Shown piece by piece: positions 18,099 through 25,721 of a DNA stretch of 64,000 nucleotides. Location: positions 434,001 through 498,000 of the forward strand of contig NZ_JAXCLX010000001.1 in assembly GCF_034044635.1 (NCBI RefSeq), read 5' to 3'. Each line of letters starts with the position of its first letter. Position 1 is the stretch's first letter. The stretch is from Dongia rigui (GTDB lineage: Bacteria; Pseudomonadota; Alphaproteobacteria; Dongiales; Dongiaceae). The translations under genes were made by a program, and so were the position numbers. The notes beneath the pieces were generated by a model. That model was not told the origin of the DNA. It ran no database searches and saw only the letters and a program-made list of their open reading frames with translations.

Positions 18099-18928
18099 CA
18101 CACATTCTCCTTGTTGAGCGTGAAACCGGGATGTTCGCCCGGCGCGAATGAGAGGATTTTGCGGCTGGTGCCGCTGAGGCCGAGATCGACCAGACCCGGC
18201 AGCAGCGCGTTGAGCTTGGCAAAGAAGCGCTCTGGGAAGCCGATCGTGGTCTCGCTGCGCCGGTCGCGAATGGCGGCAATAATGCGGGCTGCGACCGCCT
18301 CCGGCGCATCCATCGCCATGCCGGTGGCGCGTGCCATGCGATCGATGACGCCATTGTTGAAAGCCGTCCGCGTATAGCGGGGTGCCACATAGAGCACATC
18401 GATCCGGCTCCCCCGCAACTCGCGCCTCAATCCTTGCGAAAAGCCGCGCAGGGCGAACTTGCTGGCGCTGTAGACCGGGAAACCGGCAAAGGCGATGCTG
18501 CCGAAGACCGAGCCGATATTGACGATGGTGCCGCGCCCCGCCCGCTGCATGAGGGGCAGCACCGCACGACACATATGAATCGGCGCCGCGATATTGGTAT
18601 CGATGACGGTATCGATATCGGCATCAGGCATCGTGCCGAAATGGCCGAACCAGTTGACGGCGGCATTGTTGACCAGGATGTCGATCGGCCCGCTGACATC
18701 GGCGACGCGAGCGACCAGCGCGCTGTAATCGCTGCCACGGCCCAGCGGCATCGCGATCTCGGCAACGCCCGTCCCCTTGGCCCGCAGATCGTCGGCAAGC
18801 GTCGCAAGGCGTGACGCATCGCGCGCCACCAGCGTCAGGTCGCAGCCGTAATCGGCCATCTGGCGAGCGAGCGCTTCGCCGATGCCGCCAGTGGCCCCGG
18901 TAATCAGGGCATGGGCGCGCACGGTCAT
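18098..18928 (-). CDS. Short-chain dehydrogenase/reductase
   Basis: A 276-residue classical SDR. The cofactor motif is TGATGGIGEALA (from residue 10), followed by NNAA at about 87 and the catalytic Ser...YxxxK as NIGSVFGS and YSASK. The C-terminal ~60 residues (FPERFFAKLNALLPGLVDLGLS) resemble SDRs acting on long hydrophobic or acyl substrates. NADP preference is suggested by the basic residue after strand 2. It overlaps the diiron gene by 4 bases upstream and the TPR gene by 1 base downstream, so it is coupled to both. Confidence 0.9.
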   Translation of the reverse strand: MTVRAHALITGATGGIGEALARQMADYGCDLTLVARDASRLATLADDLRAKGTGVAEIAMPLGRGSDYSALVARVADVSGPIDILVNNAAVNWFGHFGTMPDADIDTVIDTNIAAPIHMCRAVLPLMQRAGRGTIVNIGSVFGSIAFAGFPVYSASKFALRGFSQGLRRELRGSRIDVLYVAPRYTRTAFNNGVIDRMARATGMAMDAPEAVAARIIAAIRDRRSETTIGFPERFFAKLNALLPGLVDLGLSGTSRKILSFAPGEHPGFTLNKENV

Positions 18929-19575
18929 GCCGCCACCTCGACACCGCGGAAGATATCGGCATAGAGGCGATAGAACATCCGCGCCGCGTGGAGAATGTCA
19001 CTGCGGTCCTCCGCCACGTCCAGACGGTTGACCAGGTCGGCGAAGGTCTTGGTATGCTCGATGTCGAGCGAGCCGTGCGAGGTGAGATAGGTAAAGGCTT
19101 TCTGCGGCAGGTTGAGCGACTGGCGCAACACGCCCGCGGCCTGACTTGCCAATTGCACGCTGGTCCCCTCCAGGACATGGGCCATGCCAAAGAACACCAC
19201 CGGGTTACGTCGCGTGATGCCGTCATAGGCATAGGCCACCATCAATTCGGTCGCGGCCGACGGTGTCCCCGTGCGCACGGCCGACGCATCGCCACCGGCC
19301 GCATCGATATCGGCAAGGATCCATTCGTCATGCCCGGTCTCTTCGTCGATATATTCGACGATGGCATCGCGCAGCCAGGCAAGGCGCTGCGGCATCCGCG
19401 CCCCGCTGGTCATCAGCAATGGCACGGTATGGCGCACATGATGATAGGCCTGGGTCAGGAATTCGATATAGGCGGCACGCGTCACCTCGCCGCGCAGAGC
19501 CTTGTGAATGAGCGGCACGCCGAGCAACGCATTCCGCTCGGCCGTCGTGCCAGCAATGAGATCATCCATAAACAT
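18925..19575 (-). CDS. Haem-oxygenase-like diiron enzyme (iron-containing redox / TenA-like family)
   Basis: A 216-residue all-helical protein of the TenA/haem-oxygenase fold. It carries the six metal-ligand positions of the haem-oxygenase-like diiron oxidase (HDO) group: E79-x2-H82, E136, and H167-x3-D171-x2-H174. Their spacing matches what I recall for UndA, which turns fatty acids into alkenes. TenA thiaminases lack this set and have a catalytic Cys instead. It is therefore predicted to bind two iron ions and use O2. It overlaps the acyl-ligase gene by 14 bases and the SDR gene by 4, so its substrate is probably an acyl or aminoacyl group activated by the neighbour. An ATG two codons in (19569) is also possible. 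Confidence 0.8.
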   Translation of the reverse strand: MFMDDLIAGTTAERNALLGVPLIHKALRGEVTRAAYIEFLTQAYHHVRHTVPLLMTSGARMPQRLAWLRDAIVEYIDEETGHDEWILADIDAAGGDASAVRTGTPSAATELMVAYAYDGITRRNPVVFFGMAHVLEGTSVQLASQAAGVLRQSLNLPQKAFTYLTSHGSLDIEHTKTFADLVNRLDVAEDRSDILHAARMFYRLYADIFRGVEVAA

Positions 19576-21109
19576 GCAAATCGTCCTTTTGATAGAGTCG
19601 GTCCAGCCGGTCGCGATAGAGCGTCGCGATCTCGGCCCGGCGCAGGCGGCCGTTCCAGGTGAGGAGATTGTTGGCGGTCAGAAAAGGCTGATCCGCCAGG
19701 ATCCAGCTGCCTATGCGCGCGTAATCGGGCAGGCCGGTGTTGACCTGGTCGATCGCCGCAGCAACGAGGCGCCGCGGATCGACCTCGCTTTGCGCCAGCA
19801 AGGCCGGCCGCGGCACAATAACCGCGGCGTTCCATGGCCGCGCCTCGCCATGCACATAGGCCTGGGCGATTGCCGCCGTGGCGGTCAGTTCGCTCTCCAC
19901 CCAATCGGGTGCCACATTGCGGCCGAAGGCGGTGATGAACATGTTCTTCTTGCGGCCGAGGAGGTGAAGATAGCCATCCTCATCGAGCCGGCCGATGTCA
20001 CCGGTCGCCAGTGTGCCATCGGCAGACACCGCTGGTGCCTCACCACCACCCAGATATCCCAGCGCGGCCAGCCCGTTCACCAGCACCTCGCCGTCAGCCG
20101 CAATGCTGACGCGGCAATGCGGCAAGGGGCGACCGACGCTGTCCGGCCGGTCGGCATCACGGGTGTTGAGCGTCACGACCGAGGCGCATTCCGAGAGGCC
20201 ATAGCCTTCATAGACCGGCAGGCCGAGAGCGCGCGCCTTTGCCACAACACCCTTGGCCAGCACCGCGCCGCCGACCGCGACATGACGCAGATAGTCTGGC
20301 TGCCAGTGTCCCTGCATGCGCATCGCCATAAGTGCCGCCAGAATCTGCGGCACAGTCACGATGCTGGTGGGCCGACAGCGTTCCAGCGCCGCCGCGAGGA
20401 TTGTCGGCTGCAGTCCCGAAGACCCGGTGAAGCCGAGTGCTGCCAGCGGAAGGGCACAGAATGTGGCACCCGCCAAGAGCGGCACATCGATGCCGGCGAT
20501 GTTCTCAAGCAAGGCCGCAAAAGGCAGCAGGCTGAGATGCCGATCCTGCGCTGCGCCTTCCGTGGCATCGCAAAGCGAACGCGCGATGGTATCGAGCGCC
20601 GGCCGGGACAGGCAAACACCCTTGGGCCGGCCGGTCGTCCCCGAGGTAAACGTGACCTTGTGCGTCCCTTGCGGCAGAACCGGCAAATCGGTTGGCACGC
20701 CCAGGCGGCAAAGCACAACGCCGCGCAAATTGGGGTTTCCGCCGAGGCCTTCTCCGCGCAACTGGCGGCCCGGCAGCAATGCGCCAAGGCGCTCCGGTGC
20801 ATCGGTGATCACCGCGTCGACGCCGGACAGGCGTAGTGCGTGGTCAACCTGATCGGCCGAAAAGAACAGCGGTAGCGGCACGATCACGGCACCGATGCGG
20901 CGCAGCGCCAGATCGGCGGTCACCCAGCCAGCGCCGTTGTCGAGATAGAGCGCGCAGCGCTTGACGCCCTCAAGCTGGCGCGCCACCTCGTTCACCATGC
21001 GCATCATTTCCGCATAGCTGATCTCGCCGTCAACAGTGACAAGCGCGGTTCGTTGAGGCTGCGCCGCGGCCCGTTCCTGGAGTGCTTCCAAAGCGTCGCG
21101 ATATGTCAT
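19562..21109 (-). CDS. AMP-dependent acyl ligase
   Basis: A 515-residue ANL-superfamily adenylating enzyme. Core motifs are visible: A3 TFTSGTTGRPKGV, A5 VYEGYGLSECASV, and A7/A8 TGDIGRLDEDGYLHLLGRKK. It resembles long-chain acyl-CoA synthetases. The C-terminal A10 region, usually with a catalytic Lys, reads LLTWNGRLRR here, so Arg488 stands where Lys is expected. The ATG at 21109 overlaps the stop of the hemolysin-family gene (ATGA); an earlier in-frame start lies inside that gene and is unlikely. The substrate is unknown but should be a carboxylic acid passed to, or modified by, the operon's other enzymes. Confidence 0.88.
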   Translation of the reverse strand: MTYRDALEALQERAAAQPQRTALVTVDGEISYAEMMRMVNEVARQLEGVKRCALYLDNGAGWVTADLALRRIGAVIVPLPLFFSADQVDHALRLSGVDAVITDAPERLGALLPGRQLRGEGLGGNPNLRGVVLCRLGVPTDLPVLPQGTHKVTFTSGTTGRPKGVCLSRPALDTIARSLCDATEGAAQDRHLSLLPFAALLENIAGIDVPLLAGATFCALPLAALGFTGSSGLQPTILAAALERCRPTSIVTVPQILAALMAMRMQGHWQPDYLRHVAVGGAVLAKGVVAKARALGLPVYEGYGLSECASVVTLNTRDADRPDSVGRPLPHCRVSIAADGEVLVNGLAALGYLGGGEAPAVSADGTLATGDIGRLDEDGYLHLLGRKKNMFITAFGRNVAPDWVESELTATAAIAQAYVHGEARPWNAAVIVPRPALLAQSEVDPRRLVAAAIDQVNTGLPDYARIGSWILADQPFLTANNLLTWNGRLRRAEIATLYRDRLDRLYQKDDLHVYG

Positions 21110-21744
21110 GATGCGGATTGCCACGAGATGGTGGCTGTGTTGGCAACTTCGGTAAGGACACGATGGCCATAGCGCACGTCGCCCGCCATGACCTGCGGCA
21201 GCGCTGCGAAATAGTTGCCCCAATTGGCAAGATCGTCCACCGCCAACCGTGCGGGATCGGCCTTGGCGATGATCTGCGGTTTCAACCCCAGGCGATGGAA
21301 CGCCGCCCGCAACGCCGCAACGCCGGTGAACACGACCCAGTGATAACCAGCAGCATGCAGATATCGCGTCACGGTCACGATCATGGTCCGGGCATTGCCT
21401 GGCAACGCCGCCAGATTGCCAACCTCGATGATGCGCGCGCGCGCCACGCCTTCATCTGCCAACCGCGAGATCGCCACCTCGACCGGTTCGTCTAGATATT
21501 GCTCCATATAGAGGCGGTGCTTGCCGGCTTCCCGGAGGCCAAAGGCGCAAAGGAGGTCGCCAGGCAGGGCGCCATCATCGGCGCGCAGGGTAAAGAGACG
21601 CGGCATCAATGCGTGGAGATCGGCCCCGAACGATTGCCGGAACCTTTCGCGGATGAGTTCCTCCGTCATCTTCCTTTCATCTGGTAAGCATTCGTGCAGA
21701 TGCGCATGACGCACTGCGTTTGGCCATGGGGTCAAAACAGTCAT
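21106..21744 (-). CDS. Thermostable hemolysin family (GNAT-like) protein
   Basis: The 212-residue product belongs to the T_hemolysin family (PF12261), named after a Vibrio protein but structurally close to GNAT/acyl-transferase folds. Diagnostic pieces are YLDEPVEVAISRLADEGVARARIIEVGNLA and GYHWVVFTGVAALRAAFHRLGL. A cytolytic role is not implied here: there is no signal peptide or pore-forming segment, and the gene starts an operon of acyl-ligase, diiron enzyme, SDR and TPR genes. An acyltransferase or scaffold role is more likely (inference). ATG 21744 is chosen with GAGGA just upstream; a longer in-frame extension has no family match. Confidence 0.82.
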   Translation of the reverse strand: MTVLTPWPNAVRHAHLHECLPDERKMTEELIRERFRQSFGADLHALMPRLFTLRADDGALPGDLLCAFGLREAGKHRLYMEQYLDEPVEVAISRLADEGVARARIIEVGNLAALPGNARTMIVTVTRYLHAAGYHWVVFTGVAALRAAFHRLGLKPQIIAKADPARLAVDDLANWGNYFAALPQVMAGDVRYGHRVLTEVANTATISWQSAS

Positions 21745-21945
21745 TCCTCGCCTTCCTGTCAGCAGAGCATTCGGCGCAGGCCGGCTTGATTCGTGTCGTT
21801 CTTGACAACGCCGGCCTGGTGGAGCGCACGGTAACTGGGCTTTCTGACGCGCGGCTTTCGCCGGGCATTGATCGGCGTGGACAAAATCGCGCAGAGCGAG
21901 ACTTTGGCGGGATTTCACCGTTTCGTGATGAATGATGATCCAGTA

Positions 21946-21984
21946 TGTCAGCTTGCTGTTGCCATCACTGACGGCAAGCTGACA
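21946..21984 (-). terminator. Stem-loop after the CnrX-like gene
   Basis: TGTCAGCTTGC and GCAAGCTGACA form a perfect 11-base stem with a 17-base loop, 12 bases beyond the stop of the periplasmic sensor gene. No T-run follows, so it may be a weak or Rho-assisted terminator or a mRNA 3'-end stabiliser. The promoter of the downstream five-gene operon must lie between here and 21744. Confidence 0.5.
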
Positions 21985-21995
21985 GCGACCCGCGT

Positions 21996-22442
21996 TTAGA
22001 TGCGGCCGCGCTCGACGATGCGGCGGCGATCCTCGACCGAGAGTCGCGTACCGATGCTGCGAAAGAAATCGGACATCGCGTTGAAGAAGTGGTCGGCCGC
22101 CACCTTGCGCGTTTCCAATGCGCGACCATAGGCGGCCGCGTCGAAAGTCTCGTTGGCGAATTCACGCATGAGATCGGATTGCGACTCCACCAAGCTTGCG
22201 AACAACGCGTCGAGCGGGTCTGCAGCACCGTCGAAAGCCACCAGCATCGCATGGCGCCCGTCTTCGCTGAGACCATCGGCCAACCGCTCGACTACCATGC
22301 GCGGTGGTGGCGGAATCAAGGGCGGCTGGGGTGGCGGGGCAAAAAGATGCGGCGCCGCAACCATGCCGGCCAGGAAAATGTTGAGCGCAAATGAGCCCAG
22401 CAACAGGCCGGTCGACAAGCGACCACGAAAGATGTCACGCAT
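21996..22442 (-). CDS. Periplasmic heavy-metal sensor (CnrX/Metal_resist type)
   Basis: A 148-residue membrane-anchored periplasmic protein: one N-terminal transmembrane segment (about residues 10-30), a Pro-rich linker (PPPQPPLIPPPP) and a helical-hairpin domain with FANETFDAAAYGRALETRK, which matches the CnrX/ZraP 'Metal_resist' family. CnrX senses Co/Ni in the periplasm and releases a sigma factor through CnrY. Here the same gene order is kept: sigma, small membrane protein, periplasmic sensor. No efflux pump follows, so what it senses is open. The His/Met-rich metal site of CnrX is not obvious. Confidence 0.72.
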   Translation of the reverse strand: MRDIFRGRLSTGLLLGSFALNIFLAGMVAAPHLFAPPPQPPLIPPPPRMVVERLADGLSEDGRHAMLVAFDGAADPLDALFASLVESQSDLMREFANETFDAAAYGRALETRKVAADHFFNAMSDFFRSIGTRLSVEDRRRIVERGRI

Positions 22443-22460
22443 GGCGGCAGCAGCTCTGGG

Positions 22461-22913
22461 TCAGAGATAAAACGCGTCGGTGCAGATCATGAAGATGCCG
22501 GAGACATCGTAATCGGCCGGCGCCTGCATGATCCAGCGCCCGGAAATCAATCCAATGACCGCGAATACGACAACGAAAGCTGCCTGCAGCATGACAAGGG
22601 CCGCCGGACGTTGGTTGGGCATGGCCGGCGCCAGCGCGTGCTGCGCCGCGATGATCCGCCCCACCAGATCGCCACGGCTTTCATGTATCGGACGCTGGCC
22701 CAGGAATTCCTCGACCAACAATGCATCAGCAAGGTCATCACGCGCCATTTGCGACGCTGCCAGGACGCGCTCGGCCCGCCGTCGCCCCTCCGTCGGCCAT
22801 GCTTCAATGACGGGTCCGTGACGACTGAGGTCGTCATTGAACGCATTGATCCATTCCAGGGGTAGGTAATTGCGCGCGCCCGGCTCATGGGTCGGGGAAT
22901 GCATGCTGCACAT
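22461..22913 (-). CDS. Probable anti-sigma factor (CnrY-like), single membrane segment
   Basis: I do not recognise a named family. The 150-residue product has a soluble N-terminal helical part of about 100 residues, then one transmembrane segment (AALVMLQAAFVVVFAVIGLISG) and a short periplasmic tail. It lacks the HxxxCxxC zinc anti-sigma motif. Its start overlaps the end of the ECF sigma gene, and a CnrX-like sensor follows 18 bases later. By position and topology it is the anti-sigma factor of the module. ATG 22904 is an alternative start. Confidence 0.6.
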   Translation of the reverse strand: MCSMHSPTHEPGARNYLPLEWINAFNDDLSRHGPVIEAWPTEGRRRAERVLAASQMARDDLADALLVEEFLGQRPIHESRGDLVGRIIAAQHALAPAMPNQRPAALVMLQAAFVVVFAVIGLISGRWIMQAPADYDVSGIFMICTDAFYL

Positions 22914-23523
22914 TGAGGCGGTCCCGTTTTAATTGGTCCCTGAGATTCTGTCGGCCCCTCTTTAGGAGCGACTCTACAGCCTGCAACGAGATACCCATCG
23001 CTGCAGCCGTATCCTTCGTACTATATCCTTCGTGATAGCTCAGAAACAAGGCAACATATTGCGAGCCAGGCAACTGGGCCATCGCCTCGCGCAATTTGCG
23101 CATGACGTGATTGCGATAGATGCGCGTGACGGCGTCCGCCTGATCGTCAGTCGGCTCATCGATGCCATCGAGTGCCACATCGCGCCGTTTGCGCCGCATA
23201 TCCATGCAGCGATTGTAGACGACGCGAAAGAGCCATGAGGTGAATTTGGCCTGGGTCCTGCGCCAGTCAGCTCGCTTGATCCAGATCTGCAAGAAGACGT
23301 CTTGCACGATGTCCTCCGCCGCCGTCACGTTTCCCACCAAGCGCACAGCCAGCCGTTGGGCCCGATAGACATGTCGCGTTACCAGCAGCCGGAATGCCAG
23401 TTCGTCGCCTGCACGCATGAAGTCGAGAAGATCCTCGTCCGACATGCCATTGTCGGCACTGGCCTTGGCCGTCTCGACCGCGTCCAAGGCGATGGCACCC
23501 CCGATCGGCTTAGAGAATGACAT
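22885..23523 (-). CDS. ECF-type RNA polymerase sigma factor
   Basis: A 212-residue sigma-70 of the extracytoplasmic-function group with regions 2 and 4 only. Region 2 is DEDLLDFMRAGDELAFRLLVTRHV and AAEDIVQDVFLQIWIKR; region 4 has LPGSQYVALFLSYHEGYSTKDTAAAMGISLQAVESLLKRGRQNLR, the helix-turn-helix for -35 recognition. The ATG at 23523 is chosen because AAGGGA precedes it; the frame runs further into fliS. It overlaps fliS by 14 bases and the next gene by about 29, so it is cotranscribed with fliD-fliS. Its target promoters cannot be read off here. Confidence 0.9.
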   Translation of the reverse strand: MSFSKPIGGAIALDAVETAKASADNGMSDEDLLDFMRAGDELAFRLLVTRHVYRAQRLAVRLVGNVTAAEDIVQDVFLQIWIKRADWRRTQAKFTSWLFRVVYNRCMDMRRKRRDVALDGIDEPTDDQADAVTRIYRNHVMRKLREAMAQLPGSQYVALFLSYHEGYSTKDTAAAMGISLQAVESLLKRGRQNLRDQLKRDRLNVQHAFPDP

Positions 23524-23959
23524 TCCAATCCCTTGGCACTGCTTCGCCGGCTGGAGGTATTGCCACTTGCGCTGCAACGGCGGCCCTTGCCGCTACGTCA
23601 CGCCAGGCATCCCGCATCTGTCGTATCTGGCGGATCAGGCGCTCCACCGCCACGATCGGGTCCTTGCGACGCGGTACCGCCAGCATCTGGAAACTGGCCG
23701 TCAGATAGAAGCGCGCCAGATGCCCAACAAGCTTCGATTCCAGGCGCGAGTCGAGCGCGTTGCGCAGGCCCAGCACGCGATGCGACGCCTGATTGAGTGC
23801 CGCCAGTTCCTGGTCCAATCGCCCGCCAAGGCGCGCATCTTTCGCCCTCAGCAAGTCGATAATCGCCGCGTCATAAACTGAAATGACGATATCAAGGATG
23901 CTCGATCCGGCATGGACCGAGCGATAGGCGCGCGTGGCGACGCCGGAACCCTGTTTCAT
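23510..23959 (-). CDS. fliS: Flagellar export chaperone FliS
   Basis: FliS binds the flagellin C-terminus in the cytoplasm and stops early polymerisation. The 149-residue protein has the family pattern of the N-terminal YRSVHAGSSILDIVISVYDAAIIDLLRAKDA, then helical repeats with LVGHLARFYLTAS and IRQIRQMRDAWRDV. It is 20 residues longer than typical. It lies 18 bases after fliD and overlaps the ECF sigma gene by 14 bases. The assignment rests on the first motif plus context; sequence identity to enteric FliS is low. Confidence 0.75.
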   Translation of the reverse strand: MKQGSGVATRAYRSVHAGSSILDIVISVYDAAIIDLLRAKDARLGGRLDQELAALNQASHRVLGLRNALDSRLESKLVGHLARFYLTASFQMLAVPRRKDPIVAVERLIRQIRQMRDAWRDVAARAAVAAQVAIPPAGEAVPRDWNVIL

Positions 23960-23977
23960 CTTCGTCCCCCATGTACT

Positions 23978-25657
23978 CTAGTCATCGCTGCTGTCGAGCA
24001 GAACCGCGAGTTGTTCGCGGAGCCGGCTCGCTGCATTGATCTGCGCTTCGATCCGGGCGTAATACTCGGTAAGCCAGGTGCGATAGTCCTCGGTTCGTTG
24101 CTGAATGTTGCTGATCTCGGTTTCCATGTCGGTGACGGCATCGTTCAGGCTGTCCACCTGCGTCGTGATGCGCGATCCTTCGGCACCGGAATAGTCCCCT
24201 GCATAATCGGTGATTGTGTCTGATATTTTCTGCGCCAGCCCTCGCGTGATCGACACATCGACGGATGCAGATTCCGCGCCAATGTAGGCAAAAATGATCC
24301 CCTCATAAGCCGTGCCCTCGGCACCTTCTATCCGGGTCCCGGCAATTTTGAACAGGCTGCTATCGCCACCGATGCTGGCAGCGGTGATGGCACCATTGCC
24401 GTCGACCGTGATGTCGAGCGTGAAATCAACCGAAGATCCGGCCTCGCCATTGTCGATGACAGCCAGTTTCGACGATGACGTCGTCGCTTCGAACCGGAAC
24501 AACTCCATGACCGCGTCGAGATCGGAGGAGAGGGCATCGGCTAGAGCCGTGCTGTCGATCTGCAGCTTGTTATCCTCGTCGAGCGAGATGCCGATGCCGG
24601 CAAGACTGGCACCGCTGCCGCTCAACGATGACAGCAGGGTCGAAAGATCGTTGCTGACGCTGCGCACCAACGCATCACCGTACAGCACGGCATCGTCCGG
24701 GACGGTCCCGTCGGAGCCGACTTCCTGCTGACCCAAAATAAAATCGCGCACGGCATTGTAGGCGTCCGCAAAATCACTGATCGCCGTGTTAATCCCCGTC
24801 AAATCCGCGCCAACGTCCAGGGTAATCGTGCTACCGGTGTCGGCACCATAGAGATAGAGCGTCACCGCATCGATCAGATCGTCGATTTCATTGCTGTCAC
24901 GGGTGACTTCGACCCCATCGACGGTGAGGATCGCAGGCTGTGCCGCCTGCATTTCGTTGCCGATATCGCCATTCGCCGTTATCAGGCCCAACGTCTCCAG
25001 CGCATTGCCGCTGCTGTCGGCAAGCGAAATTGCCTGGTTTGTCTTGGCGCCGGAAAGGACCAGCATATAAGAGCCGTCATTCACCTTCAGCACACTGGCC
25101 TTCACGCCGCTGTCCTCGGTCTCGGCGTTAATTGCTGCGGCAATTTCGTCCAGCGTCATGTCGCTGGTAATACTGATGGACACCGCCGTGTTGGCGCCGG
25201 CACCAAGCGAGACCGTGCCGCTGAGGCCCAGGGCCGTGTCGCGGCTCGACTGACTGTCGCTGGAAACCTTGTGCACGGCAGCGACCTGGTCGACGACAAT
25301 GCTGTAACTGCCGATTTCCGCATTGGCACCGACCGAAGCACCCAGAATGTCGGTCGCCTCAGTCGACCCGGTCGCGGTCAGCGAGACCGACCGGGCATCG
25401 AAGGCATCGTTTTCCGTCGTCGAGGCCGGATTGCGCAGATCATCGGCGGCGTCCCCCAGCGCCAGGAGCAGGGATTCCAGTTCCTGATAGGCGCTGACCT
25501 TCGCCTCGGCTGCCGTGACGTTGAGCTCGATCCTGTCCGCCGGCGCGTTTCGCGCCTCGACGGCTGCCGTGATCAGCGCGTCGGTATCCAGGCTGACGCT
25601 GGCCGAGGAAACGCCGGAGGTTCCGCTGCTGCCGCTGCTCGCCGAAATGACGGTCAT
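23978..25657 (-). CDS. fliD: Flagellar filament cap protein FliD (hook-associated protein 2)
   Basis: FliD caps the growing filament and directs flagellin assembly. The 559-residue product shows the HAP2 N-terminal pattern (SLDTDALITAAVEARNAPADRIELNVTAAEAKVSAYQELESLL) and C-terminal region (ITDYAGDYSGAEGSRITTQVDSLNDAVTDMETEISN, then coiled-coil). The middle is Asp/Thr/Gly/Ala-rich and quickly evolving, as usual. The ATG at 25657 is chosen; the frame runs further upstream into the flagellin terminator. It begins the fliD-fliS-ECF run and is separated from flagellin by a terminator. Confidence 0.92.
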   Translation of the reverse strand: MTVISASSGSSGTSGVSSASVSLDTDALITAAVEARNAPADRIELNVTAAEAKVSAYQELESLLLALGDAADDLRNPASTTENDAFDARSVSLTATGSTEATDILGASVGANAEIGSYSIVVDQVAAVHKVSSDSQSSRDTALGLSGTVSLGAGANTAVSISITSDMTLDEIAAAINAETEDSGVKASVLKVNDGSYMLVLSGAKTNQAISLADSSGNALETLGLITANGDIGNEMQAAQPAILTVDGVEVTRDSNEIDDLIDAVTLYLYGADTGSTITLDVGADLTGINTAISDFADAYNAVRDFILGQQEVGSDGTVPDDAVLYGDALVRSVSNDLSTLLSSLSGSGASLAGIGISLDEDNKLQIDSTALADALSSDLDAVMELFRFEATTSSSKLAVIDNGEAGSSVDFTLDITVDGNGAITAASIGGDSSLFKIAGTRIEGAEGTAYEGIIFAYIGAESASVDVSITRGLAQKISDTITDYAGDYSGAEGSRITTQVDSLNDAVTDMETEISNIQQRTEDYRTWLTEYYARIEAQINAASRLREQLAVLLDSSDD

Positions 25658-25668
25658 GAGAGCCCCAT

Positions 25669-25720
25669 AAAAAAAGGGTGGAGGCGACCGGCAGGGGCGA
25701 TACCCCGCCGGCCTCCACCC
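25669..25720 (-). terminator. Rho-independent terminator after flagellin
   Basis: On the minus strand GGGTGGAGGC and GCCTCCACCC form a 10-base stem with a second inner hairpin (GGCGGGG/CCCCTGCC), followed by seven T. It starts two bases after the flagellin stop and ends just before the fliD ATG. Little readthrough into fliD is expected, so fliD likely has its own promoter or depends on leakiness. Confidence 0.85.
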
Positions 25721-25721
25721 G

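Noticed and set aside
17454..18572. A long minus-strand frame combining the TPR gene with an N-terminal extension
   Set aside because: The extension is the SDR gene read in another frame. The TPR gene begins at its signal peptide (18098).
21106..21744. A haemolytic toxin role for the thermostable-hemolysin-family protein
   Set aside because: No signal peptide, no pore-forming segment; it heads an operon of metabolic genes, and the family fold is GNAT-like.
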